Counted from the first letter of the stretch, positions 24,237 through 34,057 are shown. The stretch is 36,950 nt of DNA from Chryseobacterium gleum (GCA_943326315.2 CALPSU020000002.1:1-36950); one strand, 5' to 3'. Numbers and translations: made by a program. The notes: generated from the letters alone by a model not told the origin.

Positions 24237-25977
24237 CAGCTACTTTAACAATTTCAAAATCTTGTTGTTGGAGAATGAATACATTGCTGTTTTCAAAACC
24301 ATTCCCCTTTCCTTTTTGAGTCATATTAAAATTACTCATCACTCCAAATGAAGGTTCTTTATTCAGTAAATACTTCATCCCAAAATAAAGCATAACATCA
24401 TAACCTTGAACTGACATTTTAGTCATATCAGCATTATATGTTTTTCTAAATGTTTTATTTAATGATTTAGTATTTTCATATGTATAGTTAAAATCATTAG
24501 GTGCCGAAAAATGAAACTTATATTTATTTTTATAGGCGCCATTAATGTCTTCAAAATTCTGCCATTCTTTTGTTCCAAACACCGTAAAGTCACCTGCTAC
24601 ATTTGAACTCGATGAGATTAATGCATTCATGAATTTTTTTGATGTAGCCTCGTCTGTAGATGGTATAATTAAGATAATGTCACCACCTTTTTTAATATAT
24701 GTTTTAAAATCTAATAATGTCGTTTCTATCAATTTTGGTCGTGTTCCGTTGAAAGGTAATGTTAAAAAAGATTCTCTAAAACGTTCATATAATAAAATAT
24801 CCTTTTCACTCAAAGGCTTAACCAAAATTATTTGTTCCTTTGAATTTCTTTTTAATAAATATTTTGCAGCTCCTTCAATTAAAGTAATATCAGAAGGTAT
24901 TGCTGCATATACAAATGGATTCTCTTTTAAAATCTCTGTATTAGAAGAAACTGGGCAAACAAAACGAATATTCTTTTCTCGACACCAATTTGCAACAATT
25001 TTCATTTTGTCTGGGAATAAAGGACCAATAATCATATCCATTGACAACAGCTCTGGTTTCTTTAATATCCCACTTATAGTGTTAGTATCATTCTGAGAAT
25101 CAAAAATATAAAACTTTGCATTTAACCCAATCTTTTGAAGTGAGTCAATTGCCAATTTAGCTCCCATATAAAATTCGGTGGCTAAACTTGAAACATGCTC
25201 AGAATGACCTGCTCCTTTGTCTAAGAAAAATGGTAAAAGTAAAGCTATTGAATATTCCTCTTTTGCCTTAAAATATAGTAGCGTAGAATCAATCTTTTTA
25301 AGTTCGATTAGTTTAACTTCTCTTATTTCATTTTTTTGAATTTTCTCATTTTTAACTGGAATTTTTATTACATCTCCTGGTCGAATTTTATTATTTTTTA
25401 ATCCACTAACAGCTTGAATATCTTCGACAGGAACCATAAAACGTTTTGAAATACTATACATTGTTTCGTGAGACAGAACAACATGGTCAATAATAGTATC
25501 TGAAAAAACAATTCTAGTAGATTTTACCTCATTTGATGCAATGCTTCCAGTAGGTAAAATTAATACCATGCCTATTTTCATACTCTTCTCAACCTCTGGA
25601 TTCAATTCCTTTAGTTGATCAATTGTAATATTATATTTTTTAGATATTCCATACAATGTTTCCTGTGCTTGAACTGTATGTGTTGTAGAATTAGAAGGTT
25701 TAATATTTGAAGCCGCTTCAGGATTCTTCAAGCGAACATGGAAAGGTATTATAATTTTCTGACCATCTTTAATGCCATTTTCTACTCCAGGATTTGCTAA
25801 AACTATCTCATCTACAGGAGTATTATATAAGACATGGATTCCCCACAAAGAATTTCCAGATTGAACAATATGCACAAAATATTTTTTCCCTTCAATCTCT
25901 TCAGTTATGGCGTCTTTTGGTTGAGCAAAAGAGTTCATACAAAAGAAAAGAAAGTATACAAATGTCCAGTTTTTCAT
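24223..25977 (-). CDS. Secreted triple-LysM protein with periplasmic-binding-protein-like domain
   Basis: A signal peptide (1-19, ending SFAQ) is followed by three LysM domains (about 35-78, 100-142 and 164-207). Each has the GxSLW/ETLYGIS/ETMYSIS opening and an N-P-x(n)-G-x-x-I-x-I/L-P ending that binds glycan chains of peptidoglycan. From about 240 to the end comes a type I periplasmic-binding-like fold (YSIALLLPFF, EFYMGAKLAIDSL, DSQND, IIGPLFPDKM) related to ABC-transporter and receptor ligand-binding domains. No transporter genes lie nearby, so it is more likely a wall-anchored sensor or scaffold, perhaps akin to LpoA-type regulators of cell-wall enzymes; that is inference. It lies 83 nt after guaA and overlaps hemF. 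I recall the guaA/LysM pairing from other Flavobacteriia. Confidence 0.82.
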   Translation of the reverse strand: MKNWTFVYFLFFCMNSFAQPKDAITEEIEGKKYFVHIVQSGNSLWGIHVLYNTPVDEIVLANPGVENGIKDGQKIIIPFHVRLKNPEAASNIKPSNSTTHTVQAQETLYGISKKYNITIDQLKELNPEVEKSMKIGMVLILPTGSIASNEVKSTRIVFSDTIIDHVVLSHETMYSISKRFMVPVEDIQAVSGLKNNKIRPGDVIKIPVKNEKIQKNEIREVKLIELKKIDSTLLYFKAKEEYSIALLLPFFLDKGAGHSEHVSSLATEFYMGAKLAIDSLQKIGLNAKFYIFDSQNDTNTISGILKKPELLSMDMIIGPLFPDKMKIVANWCREKNIRFVCPVSSNTEILKENPFVYAAIPSDITLIEGAAKYLLKRNSKEQIILVKPLSEKDILLYERFRESFLTLPFNGTRPKLIETTLLDFKTYIKKGGDIILIIPSTDEATSKKFMNALISSSSNVAGDFTVFGTKEWQNFEDINGAYKNKYKFHFSAPNDFNYTYENTKSLNKTFRKTYNADMTKMSVQGYDVMLYFGMKYLLNKEPSFGVMSNFNMTQKGKGNGFENSNVFILQQQDFEIVKVADANE

Positions 25978-26015
25978 TTTTGAAGTTTTAGAATTTTGAA
26001 TAATTTATCATCGAA

Positions 26016-26046
26016 CCCTATCTTAGGGACAGGGCATTCCCTGTCC
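26016..26046. repeat. GC-rich double hairpin between guaA and the LysM gene
   Basis: Two stems share bases: CCCTA/TAGGG around TCT (26016-26028), and a perfect 8-bp GGACAGGG/CCCTGTCC around CATT (26027-26046). They overlap at 26027-26028 and so are mutually exclusive at the tips. It lies about 15 nt after the guaA stop codon. It has no T tract on either strand, so it is not a standard terminator; a dispersed REP-like element or an RNA-processing/stability hairpin within the operon is possible. Confidence 0.5.
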
Positions 26047-26060
26047 ATACGAAAAATAAA

Positions 26061-27593
26061 TCATTCCCACTCAATCGTTGCTGGTGGTTTTGAACTAATA
26101 TCGTAAGTAACTCTGTTAATTCCTTTTACCTGATTTATTATTTTATTTGAAATTTTAGCTAAAAACTCATACGGTAAATGACACCAATCCGCTGTCATTC
26201 CATCCGTTGAACTTACAGCACGAAGAGCAACTGCATTTTCATACGTTCTCTCATCTCCCATTACCCCAACTGATTGAACAGGTAAGAAAATAGCTCCAGC
26301 TTGCCAAACATCGTCATAAAGGCCATCTTCTTTTAAACCTGAAATAAAAATATAATCTACTTCTTGTAAAATTCTAACTTTTTCAGCCGTTACTTCTCCT
26401 AAAATACGAATTCCAAGACCTGGGCCAGGAAATGGATGTCTTCCTAAAATTGCAGGATCTATACCCATTGATTTCCCTACTCTTCGAACCTCATCTTTAA
26501 ATAATAAACGTAATGGTTCTACTACCTGAAGTTTCATGTAATCCGGTAATCCACCAACGTTGTGATGAGATTTAATTGTTTGTGAAGGACCTCCAGAAAA
26601 AGAAATAGATTCAATAACATCTGGATAAATTGTACCTTGACCTAACCATTTTGCATCCGTAACCAATTTAGATTCTTCATCAAAAACATCAATAAATACT
26701 TTTCCTATTGCCTTTCTTTTTAATTCTGGATCTGTTAATCCTTTCAATTCAGAATAAAATAATTCAGAAGCATCAACTCCTTTCACATTTAATCCCATTC
26801 CTTTATAAGAATCTAAAACAGATTGATATTCATTTTTACGAAGTAGTCCATTATCTACAAAAATACAATGCAAATTATCTCCAATTGCTTTGTGTAATAA
26901 TACCGCTGCCACAGATGAATCTACTCCTCCTGATAAACCTAATATAACTTTATCTGATCCAATTTTTTCTTTTAATGCAGCAACAGTTGAATCTACAAAT
27001 GAATCTGGTGTCCAATTTTGGCTACATTTACAAATATCAACTATATAATTTTTCAATAAAATAGCACCTTCAAGAGAATGATAAACTTCTGGATGAAATT
27101 GAATTCCAAATGTTTGCTCACCTTCGATATGATATCCTGCGATTTCAACATCTTCAGTACTTGCAATGATTTTATAATTAGATGGTATAGTTTTAACAGT
27201 ATCGCCATGTGACATCCAAACCTGAGAACCAATTGACATTCCTTTTGTCAAAACATTCGTTTGATCAACATGTGTCAAATTAGCTCTTCCATATTCTCTT
27301 ATTGTAGAAGGTAAAACTTCCCCACCGAAATTATGAGATAAATATTGAGCTCCAAAGCACAAACCTAACAAAGGAAATTTGCCTTTTATCTCCTCTAAAT
27401 TTGGGCTTGGCGCCTTCTCATCTCTCACTGAAAATGGACTACCTGAAAGAATTACTCCTTTGATAGAATCATTCATTTCTGGACATTTATTCCAAGGAAC
27501 AATTTCACAATAAACATTCAACTCTCTCACACGACGTGCAATCAATTGCGTATACTGTGAGCCAAAATCTAGTATAAGTATCATTTCTTTCAT
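26061..27593 (-). CDS. guaA: GMP synthase (glutamine-hydrolysing)
   Basis: GuaA makes GMP from XMP, ATP and glutamine, the last step of de novo guanine nucleotide synthesis. The protein is 510 aa. It has an N-terminal class I glutamine amidotransferase domain with catalytic Cys79 in GLCFGAQ and His167/Glu169 in QFHPEV. The ATP pyrophosphatase domain follows, with its P-loop SGGVDSS at about 221-227, and then the dimerisation domain ending in PPATIEWE. All catalytic residues are present. The promoter box ends 4 nt before the ATG, so the mRNA should be essentially leaderless. It diverges from secA and is followed on the same strand by the LysM gene and hemF, a probable operon. Confidence 0.97.
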   Translation of the reverse strand: MKEMILILDFGSQYTQLIARRVRELNVYCEIVPWNKCPEMNDSIKGVILSGSPFSVRDEKAPSPNLEEIKGKFPLLGLCFGAQYLSHNFGGEVLPSTIREYGRANLTHVDQTNVLTKGMSIGSQVWMSHGDTVKTIPSNYKIIASTEDVEIAGYHIEGEQTFGIQFHPEVYHSLEGAILLKNYIVDICKCSQNWTPDSFVDSTVAALKEKIGSDKVILGLSGGVDSSVAAVLLHKAIGDNLHCIFVDNGLLRKNEYQSVLDSYKGMGLNVKGVDASELFYSELKGLTDPELKRKAIGKVFIDVFDEESKLVTDAKWLGQGTIYPDVIESISFSGGPSQTIKSHHNVGGLPDYMKLQVVEPLRLLFKDEVRRVGKSMGIDPAILGRHPFPGPGLGIRILGEVTAEKVRILQEVDYIFISGLKEDGLYDDVWQAGAIFLPVQSVGVMGDERTYENAVALRAVSSTDGMTADWCHLPYEFLAKISNKIINQVKGINRVTYDISSKPPATIEWE

Positions 27594-27597
27594 TTTG

Positions 27598-27605
27598 CAA
27601 AGATA
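27598..27605 (-). promoter_or_regulatory. -7 promoter box of guaA
   Basis: The minus-strand octamer TATCTTTG matches TAnnTTTG exactly and is followed by CAAA and the ATG. A TTG lies 23 nt upstream (27629-27631), the same spacing as at aroB. The start site should fall at or within a base or two of the start codon. Confidence 0.65.
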
Positions 27606-27756
27606 GTTTTTTTTAGAATTTTAACTAACAACTAATCACTAAAAGCTATTTACAATTTAAAGCGTCAAAGTGTCAGAAAAAACATATTGGAACAATTTTA
27701 GATGAAAACACGAGAAATAAAACGTAAATAACAATATAAAATTTCAGAAATAACCG

Positions 27757-27764
27757 TATTTTTG
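27757..27764 (+). promoter_or_regulatory. -7 promoter box of secA
   Basis: TATTTTTG is an exact TAnnTTTG match, 24 nt before the ATG at 27789. The in-frame TTG at 27762-27764 is part of the box and so an unlikely start codon. No clear -33 TTG is seen. Confidence 0.55.
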
Positions 27765-27788
27765 ACTTCTAAAATCAATAAAAACAGT

Positions 27789-30700
27789 ATGATACAGGGA
27801 TTATTAAAAAAGATATTTGGGGATAAATCGGCTAACGATCGTAAAACATACCAACCTATAATAGATAAAACATTAGAGTTTTCTTCAAAATTCACCTCTT
27901 TATCAGACGATGAATTACGTGCTAAAACTTCTTATTTTCAAAATCTTATTAAAGAAGGGACGAAAGAGTTAGAAACTGAAATTGAAGTTTTAAACGATAA
28001 GGCGAACGATCCAAAAACTGTTGTATTTGATAAAGAAGCTATTTTTGAGAAAATTGACAAATTATCAAAATCTGTTGATGAAAAAATAGAGGAAATTTTA
28101 GAAAATATTCTTCCAGAAGCATTTGCTGTTATAAAAGAAACTGCCCGCCGTTGGTCTGAAAAAGGTCAATTACTAGTAACTACTCAACAATTTGACCGCG
28201 ATTTAGCTGCAAAAAAAGATGGTATTACGATAGATGGTGATATGACCATCTGGCATAATAAATGGACTGCAGCAGGAGCTGAAGTTGAATGGAAAATGAC
28301 TCATTACGATGTTCAGTTAATGGGAGGTGCTGTTTTGCACAGAGGTAATATTGCTGAAATGCAAACAGGTGAAGGGAAAACATTAGTTGCTACACTTCCT
28401 GTATACTTAAATGCACTTGCTGGAAAAGGTGTTCACTTAGTAACTGTGAATGACTACTTAGCGAAACGTGACTCTGAATGGATGGGCCCATTATATCAAT
28501 TCCATGGTTTAACAGTTGATTGTATAGATAAACATAGACCTAATTCACCTGAAAGAAAACAAGCATATTTAGCGGATATTACTTTTGGAACTAATAATGA
28601 ATTCGGTTTCGATTACCTACGTGACAACATGGCAGGAAGTATCGATGACTTGGTTCAACAAAAACACCATTATGCAATTGTCGATGAAGTCGATTCTGTT
28701 TTAATTGATGATGCTAGAACACCATTGATTATTTCAGGTCCAACTCCAAGAGGAGACGAGCACGAATTTCATCAATTGAAACCAAGAGTTGAAACAGTTG
28801 TTTCTGCTCAACGTCAATATGTAAATCAATGTTTAGCAGATGCTAAAAGACTTCTTACCGTTATTAATACTCCGAATGACGATAAAAAAGATGCTAAACA
28901 AATGTTGGAAGATGGTGGTATAGCATTATTAAGAGCGCACCGTGGTTTACCAAAAAACAAAGATCTAATTAAGTTTCTTTCTGAGCCAGGAATGAGAGCT
29001 CAATTGCAAAAAGTAGAAAATTTCTACATGCAAGATCAAAATAAACACATGAAAAAAGTAGATTGTGAGCTTTTCTTTGTGATTAACGAGAAAGACAATA
29101 CAATTGAACTTACAGAAAAAGGAATTGAATTAATTTCAGGTAAAGACGACCAAGATTTCTTTATCATGCCAGATATCGGTCTTGAAATCGCGAATCTTCA
29201 AAAACAAAATTTAGCAAAAGAAGATTTCCTTGAAGGAAAAGATAACTTAATACGTGATTACAGTATAAAATCGGAAAGAATTCATTCTGTTTCTCAATTA
29301 TTAAAAGCATATTCTTTATTTGAAAAAGAAGTTGAATATATCATTTTAGATGGTAAAATTAAATTAGTTGATGAGCAAACAGGACGTGTAATGGAAGGTC
29401 GTCGATATTCAGACGGATTACACCAAGCGATTGAAGCGAAAGAAAACGTAACTGTTGAAGACGCAACACAAACTTACGCTACAATAACACTTCAAAATTA
29501 TTTCAGAATGTACCATAAATTATGTGGTATGACTGGAACAGCGGAAACAGAAGCGAAAGAATTTTGGGACATATACGAATTAGACGTTATAGTAATCCCT
29601 TCAAACCGAGGCATAATAAGAAAAGATCATAACGATTTCGTATACAAATCAGCAAGAGAAAAATTCAATGCTGTTATTGAAGAAGTAGAGAAATTAGTTG
29701 AAGAAGGTAGACCAGTTTTAGTTGGTACAACTACCGTTGAAATTTCAGAATATTTAAGTAATATGCTTAAATCTAAAGGAGTTACTCATAAAGTATTGAA
29801 TGCAAAATATCACCAACAGGAAGCTGAAATTGTTGCTGATGCTGGTAAATCTGGTGCTGTGACTATTGCTACTAATATGGCTGGACGTGGAACGGATATA
29901 AAATTAGGGGAAGGAGTAAAAGAAAAAGGAGGTTTAGCTATTATTGGTACTGAACGTCATGATTCTCGCCGAGTTGACCGCCAATTAAGAGGTCGTGCTG
30001 GTCGTCAAGGAGATCCAGGATCATCTCAATTCTTCGTTTGTTTAGAAGATGATTTGATGCGTAAATTTGGATCTGAAAGAATTGCGAAATTAATGGATAG
30101 AATGGGACTTAAAGAAGGGGAAGTAATTACCCACGGAATGGTTTCTAAATCTATTGAAAGAGCTCAGAAGAAAGTAGAAGAGAATAATTTTGGAATGCGT
30201 AAAAGATTGCTAGAATACGATGATGTAATGAATGCTCAACGTAAAGCAATCTACAAAAAACGTCACAATGCACTTTTCGGAGATCGTTTAGATTTAGATA
30301 CCGATAATATGTTTTACGATATTTCAGAATCTATCGTTTCTCAACATGGAGGCGGAAGTGGATTCGAAGATTTCGAAATGGATTTATTAAGAATTTTAAA
30401 TGTTCAATCTCCAGTAGGTGCAGATGAATATAAATCTATAGATAAAAAGCAATTGACAGAAAAAATTTACGATGAAGTATGTGCCCATTATATTCGTAAA
30501 AATGAAAAAATTGCCTCTCGTGTTTTCCCTCAAGTAAAACATGTGTATGAAACTATGCCTGGCCAATTTAAAAATATCGTATTTCCATTATCTGATGGGA
30601 AACGTGAAATTAAAATGGAATTGGATCTAGAATCAGCATATAAATCTGAAGGGAAAGACATTTCTAAAGAATATGAAAAAAACATTACTTTAGGTATGAT

Positions 30701-31145
30701 TGATAATGAATGGAAAGAACATTTACGTGAAATGGATGATCTTCGTTCTGCTGTTAACAATGCTCAATACGAACAAAAAGATCCTTTATTAGTATATAAA
30801 TTAGAATCGTTTGATTTATTTAAAAATATGTTGCAACGTTTAAATACAGAAACAACTGAATTTTTAATGAAAATTGATATACCGTACGAAGAAGAAATTG
30901 AAAGTACAAATAAAGCTATTTCACATCAAGACAATTATTCTAAAGCAAAAATAGGTGCAGGAGCTTCAAATACTTCAGCTACTAGGGCGCCTCAATTTCA
31001 AGGGAGTGAAGGATATGATCAAGCTATGCAAAGTTCTCATCAACAAATAGAGAAACAACAACCTGTAATTGCTGAACCAAAAGTGGGAAGAAATGATCTT
31101 TGCCCTTGTGGAAGTGGCAAGAAATTCAAACAATGTCACGGATAG
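27789..31145 (+). CDS. secA: Preprotein translocase ATPase SecA
   Basis: SecA is the motor that drives signal-peptide-bearing proteins through SecYEG; it would export the T9SS cargo in this window. It is 1118 aa from the ATG at 27789, longer than the roughly 900 aa of E. coli because of insertions typical of Bacteroidota. Visible are the Walker A MQTGEGKTL (GEGKT 194-198), Walker B DEVD (299-302), the LCGMTGTAETEAKEF segment opening the second motor domain, TNMAGRGTDIKL and RQLRGRAGRQGDPG helicase motifs, and the C-terminal SEC-C zinc motif CPCGSGKKFKQCH (Cys1105, Cys1107, Cys1116, His1117). It diverges from guaA and ends in a strong terminator, so it is probably monocistronic. Confidence 0.97.
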   Translation: MIQGLLKKIFGDKSANDRKTYQPIIDKTLEFSSKFTSLSDDELRAKTSYFQNLIKEGTKELETEIEVLNDKANDPKTVVFDKEAIFEKIDKLSKSVDEKIEEILENILPEAFAVIKETARRWSEKGQLLVTTQQFDRDLAAKKDGITIDGDMTIWHNKWTAAGAEVEWKMTHYDVQLMGGAVLHRGNIAEMQTGEGKTLVATLPVYLNALAGKGVHLVTVNDYLAKRDSEWMGPLYQFHGLTVDCIDKHRPNSPERKQAYLADITFGTNNEFGFDYLRDNMAGSIDDLVQQKHHYAIVDEVDSVLIDDARTPLIISGPTPRGDEHEFHQLKPRVETVVSAQRQYVNQCLADAKRLLTVINTPNDDKKDAKQMLEDGGIALLRAHRGLPKNKDLIKFLSEPGMRAQLQKVENFYMQDQNKHMKKVDCELFFVINEKDNTIELTEKGIELISGKDDQDFFIMPDIGLEIANLQKQNLAKEDFLEGKDNLIRDYSIKSERIHSVSQLLKAYSLFEKEVEYIILDGKIKLVDEQTGRVMEGRRYSDGLHQAIEAKENVTVEDATQTYATITLQNYFRMYHKLCGMTGTAETEAKEFWDIYELDVIVIPSNRGIIRKDHNDFVYKSAREKFNAVIEEVEKLVEEGRPVLVGTTTVEISEYLSNMLKSKGVTHKVLNAKYHQQEAEIVADAGKSGAVTIATNMAGRGTDIKLGEGVKEKGGLAIIGTERHDSRRVDRQLRGRAGRQGDPGSSQFFVCLEDDLMRKFGSERIAKLMDRMGLKEGEVITHGMVSKSIERAQKKVEENNFGMRKRLLEYDDVMNAQRKAIYKKRHNALFGDRLDLDTDNMFYDISESIVSQHGGGSGFEDFEMDLLRILNVQSPVGADEYKSIDKKQLTEKIYDEVCAHYIRKNEKIASRVFPQVKHVYETMPGQFKNIVFPLSDGKREIKMELDLESAYKSEGKDISKEYEKNITLGMIDNEWKEHLREMDDLRSAVNNAQYEQKDPLLVYKLESFDLFKNMLQRLNTETTEFLMKIDIPYEEEIESTNKAISHQDNYSKAKIGAGASNTSATRAPQFQGSEGYDQAMQSSHQQIEKQQPVIAEPKVGRNDLCPCGSGKKFKQCHG

Positions 31146-31160
31146 AAATTAAATAATTTT

Positions 31161-31195
31161 ATACCCTTCAATACTAATTGGAGGGTATTTTTTTT
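31161..31195 (+). terminator. Intrinsic terminator of secA
   Basis: A 12-bp stem (ATACCCTTCAAT with ATTGGAGGGTAT, one G-T wobble) and an ACTA loop are followed directly by a run of eight Ts, 15 nt after the secA stop codon. Confidence 0.9.
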
Positions 31196-31368
31196 AATAT
31201 TCATATATTTTTATTTATCTTTAAAAATTAATGAATAATGAGGTTATTAAAAATACAAATTAATTTTAATAGTGATTTAGATTGTACTTTTTGGTTTAAT
31301 TTAGAAAGTTAAAAAGTTAATAAAATTACTACAAAAATTATCGTTTAATTAAAAAGTAACTTAATCTG

Positions 31369-33264
31369 ATGAAGTTATTTAAACCAATAATATTTTTTTT
31401 GATAGTATTTCAAAATCTAATTTTAAATGCTCAATCAGATGCTTGTTCAGGAGCTACTAATTTGCCTGTTAATTCGAGTTGTTCTTCCCAAAATTTTTCT
31501 GTTTCTTCTTCATTTTCAAATACTGGATTAATAAATGCAAGTTGTGGAACTGCAGGTACAGATTTAGAAGATGGTTGGTATACTATCTCAGCAACATCAA
31601 CATCTACAACTATAGAGGCAACACCTTCCTCTTACAGCATGGAATTAGCTGCGTTTTCAAGTTGTACTTCTGGAGAATTAGCATGTAGCTATGTTACTTC
31701 AGGAACAAAAGCTTCAATTATTTTTAACACAACAATCGGTACAACCTATTACATACAACTACACAGAAAATCAGGCACTTCAAATAAAACGATGTCTGGA
31801 ACTATTTGTGCATATCAAACTCCTCCTCCACCCTCGAATGACGATCCTTGTTCAGCAACTGCTTTAACAGTTAATACAAGTTGTAATTATAAATCCTATA
31901 CAAATACAGCAGCAACAGCTACAAGTGGTGTTACAGCTCCTGGCTGCGCAAATTACTTAGGAGGTGATGTCTGGTATACTGCTGTAATACCCGCATCGGG
32001 TTCTCTCGGAATAAATTCAAAATCGAGTACAATTACGGATGGGGGAATGGCAATCTATTATGGGACATGTAATTCATTAACATTAATATCGTGCGATGAT
32101 GCAAGTAGTGCCAACTCAGGCAATATGCCTTTTATAAATATCTCAACAAGACCTGTAGGCTCAACTGTATATATTCGGTTTTGGGAAAATGGAAATAATA
32201 ACAACGGTTCTTTTCAAATATGTGCTTCAGAATTAAATGCGTGCGGTAATGACCAAACTAATGATTATTGTAGTAATCCAGCACAACTATTTAAAGGTTC
32301 TGGCAATTGGTCAAGTAGTACATCTTCTACATACACTCCTGATCGCCCTGGAAATATAAGTAGTATATTTTGTGGTGGCGGAGTTACAACCATAGATAAT
32401 AATTCATGGTATCAATTCACAGCATCAAGCACTACAGAAACTTTTAACTTTTCTTCAGTATCAAATTGTTTAAATAATAAGGGAATACAAGCACAAGTTT
32501 TTGCAGTTACAAATAATTCCTCCTCATGCTGCACTGCATTCACTTCTAAATCAAACTATTACAATCCAGGAAATAGTACAACGCTTGGAACAGTAACGGC
32601 AACTGGATTAACAATTAACCAAACATATATTTTAATGGTAGATGGGTATGCAGGAGACCAATGCGATTTTACAGTAACAGGTTGGACTGCGACAGGAATT
32701 CTAACAACTCTTTCGATAGAGCTTAATTCCTTTTATGGAAAAACTGAAGAAAATGATAATATATTATATTGGGAAACACTCACTGAAAAAAATAATGACT
32801 ATTTTATCATAGAAAAATCTAATGATGGCATTACCTTTGAAACGGTAGGTCACGTTTCAGGAAATGGTACTACAAATGAAATAAAAACATATAACTTCAT
32901 TGATAAAAATAATTTAACAAATTTAGTTTATTATAGATTAATTCAAGTTGACATTAATGGTGAAAAACATAAATTCGATATTATTTCACTTAGAAAAACA
33001 AGTGATAAATTTGGAATAATAAACTTATATCCAAACCCAACTAAAAATATTTTATATGTAAATGTAAATACCGAAAATTCAGAGGATGAAGAAATTGAAA
33101 TTTTTGATCAGTATGGGAACTTTGTTCAATCAGAATTTATCTTAACTAAAAATCTATCTACTCTGAAAATAAATATTGAAAATTTAAAAAATGGACTTTA
33201 TTTCATACGATTAAAAAACAAATTAAATCAATCTAATATCATGCATAGATTCGTTATATTTTGA
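31369..33264 (+). CDS. Secreted T9SS type A protein with three Cys-rich jelly-roll-like domains
   Basis: This is a predicted secreted or surface protein of 631 aa. It has a signal peptide (1-22, ending LNAQ), then three loosely similar domains (about 23-150, 155-290 and 295-455). Each starts with a short (D)xCSxA motif and contains W(Y)T/WYQF and late YIxxxG/D segments like those of pre-peptidase-type carbohydrate- or calcium-binding modules. A linker domain (about 455-545; NILYWETLTEKNNDYFIIEKSNDG, YYRLIQVDINGE) commonly precedes the sorting domain, and a type A T9SS domain (about 550-631; INLYPNPTKNILYV, LKNGLYFIRL) ends the protein. No protease or hydrolase domain is attached, so its function is unknown. 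It begins about 170 nt after the secA terminator and ends 16 nt before the DUF2520 gene, which it may be co-transcribed with. Confidence 0.82.
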   Translation: MKLFKPIIFFLIVFQNLILNAQSDACSGATNLPVNSSCSSQNFSVSSSFSNTGLINASCGTAGTDLEDGWYTISATSTSTTIEATPSSYSMELAAFSSCTSGELACSYVTSGTKASIIFNTTIGTTYYIQLHRKSGTSNKTMSGTICAYQTPPPPSNDDPCSATALTVNTSCNYKSYTNTAATATSGVTAPGCANYLGGDVWYTAVIPASGSLGINSKSSTITDGGMAIYYGTCNSLTLISCDDASSANSGNMPFINISTRPVGSTVYIRFWENGNNNNGSFQICASELNACGNDQTNDYCSNPAQLFKGSGNWSSSTSSTYTPDRPGNISSIFCGGGVTTIDNNSWYQFTASSTTETFNFSSVSNCLNNKGIQAQVFAVTNNSSSCCTAFTSKSNYYNPGNSTTLGTVTATGLTINQTYILMVDGYAGDQCDFTVTGWTATGILTTLSIELNSFYGKTEENDNILYWETLTEKNNDYFIIEKSNDGITFETVGHVSGNGTTNEIKTYNFIDKNNLTNLVYYRLIQVDINGEKHKFDIISLRKTSDKFGIINLYPNPTKNILYVNVNTENSEDEEIEIFDQYGNFVQSEFILTKNLSTLKINIENLKNGLYFIRLKNKLNQSNIMHRFVIF

Positions 33265-33280
33265 TCCTAAATCTTTAAAT

Positions 33281-34057
33281 ATGATTAATAAAATTGAAAA
33301 TTTAGTAATAATTGGCGCTGGTAATGTTGCCTCACATCTATCTAGAGCTCTTATAAAAAAGATTGAAATAAAAGGAATTATTAGTAAAAATAAAGTTTCT
33401 GCAATAAAATTGTCAACTGAATTAAACTGCCCTTTTATTGAGGACTTATCATCCCTTCCAGTTTGTGATTTAGTTCTAATATGCTCTAATGACGATTCTA
33501 TTTCTGAAATTGAATCTCAAATCCCACCACATTTAAAAGTAGCTTATACTTCCGGTAGTGTTGAATTAAATTCAATTTTAAATAGAAAAAATTATGGGGT
33601 CTTCTACCCTCTTCAAACTTTTTCAAAAAATAGTGAACTCGACACTTCTTCTATTCCTTTTTTTATTGAGGCTACCAATATAGAATTTGGTCAACAATTG
33701 TTTGAATTAGGAACTACAATTAGCTCTCAAGTTTCTTATGCATCCTCAATCGAAAGGAAGAAACTCCATATTTCAGCAATATTTGTTAATAATTTTACAA
33801 ATCATTTGGCTTATTTAGCGAAAGAATATTCTGATAAAAACAACCTAAATTGGCAACATTTAATACCATTAATAAAAGAAACTACTAATAAAATAATAGA
33901 AGCTTCACCTGAAAATTCACAAACTGGACCTGCAAGAAGAAACGATCAATCAATAATAGAGGAGCATCTTTCAATGTTAGATGGAGATTCAAAAAAAATA
34001 TACCAATTATTATCTGAAAGTATTGTTAACACGTACTCAAAAAAAATAAAATCATGA
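33281..34057 (+). CDS. Rossmann-like / DUF2520 domain protein
   Basis: The 258-aa protein has an N-terminal NAD(P)-binding Rossmann domain with a clean GAGNVASHL dinucleotide motif (about 12-20), a YTSGSVELN and YPLQTFSK segment near mid-protein, and a C-terminal all-helical DUF2520 domain (about 125-255; HISAIFVNNFTNHL, TGPARRNDQ). This matches the PF10727/PF10728 pair, related to F420-dependent NADP reductases and ketopantoate-reductase-like dehydrogenases. The substrate is unknown. It overlaps the KdsC-like gene by 4 nt (ATGA), which argues for tight co-expression; I recall this pairing from other Bacteroidota. Confidence 0.88.
   Translation: MINKIENLVIIGAGNVASHLSRALIKKIEIKGIISKNKVSAIKLSTELNCPFIEDLSSLPVCDLVLICSNDDSISEIESQIPPHLKVAYTSGSVELNSILNRKNYGVFYPLQTFSKNSELDTSSIPFFIEATNIEFGQQLFELGTTISSQVSYASSIERKKLHISAIFVNNFTNHLAYLAKEYSDKNNLNWQHLIPLIKETTNKIIEASPENSQTGPARRNDQSIIEEHLSMLDGDSKKIYQLLSESIVNTYSKKIKS

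Noticed and set aside
31281-31296. TACTTTTTG upstream of the T9SS type A gene as a promoter box
   Set aside because: It has one extra base between TA and TTTG compared with TAnnTTTG, and lies about 80 nt from the ATG; too weak to call.
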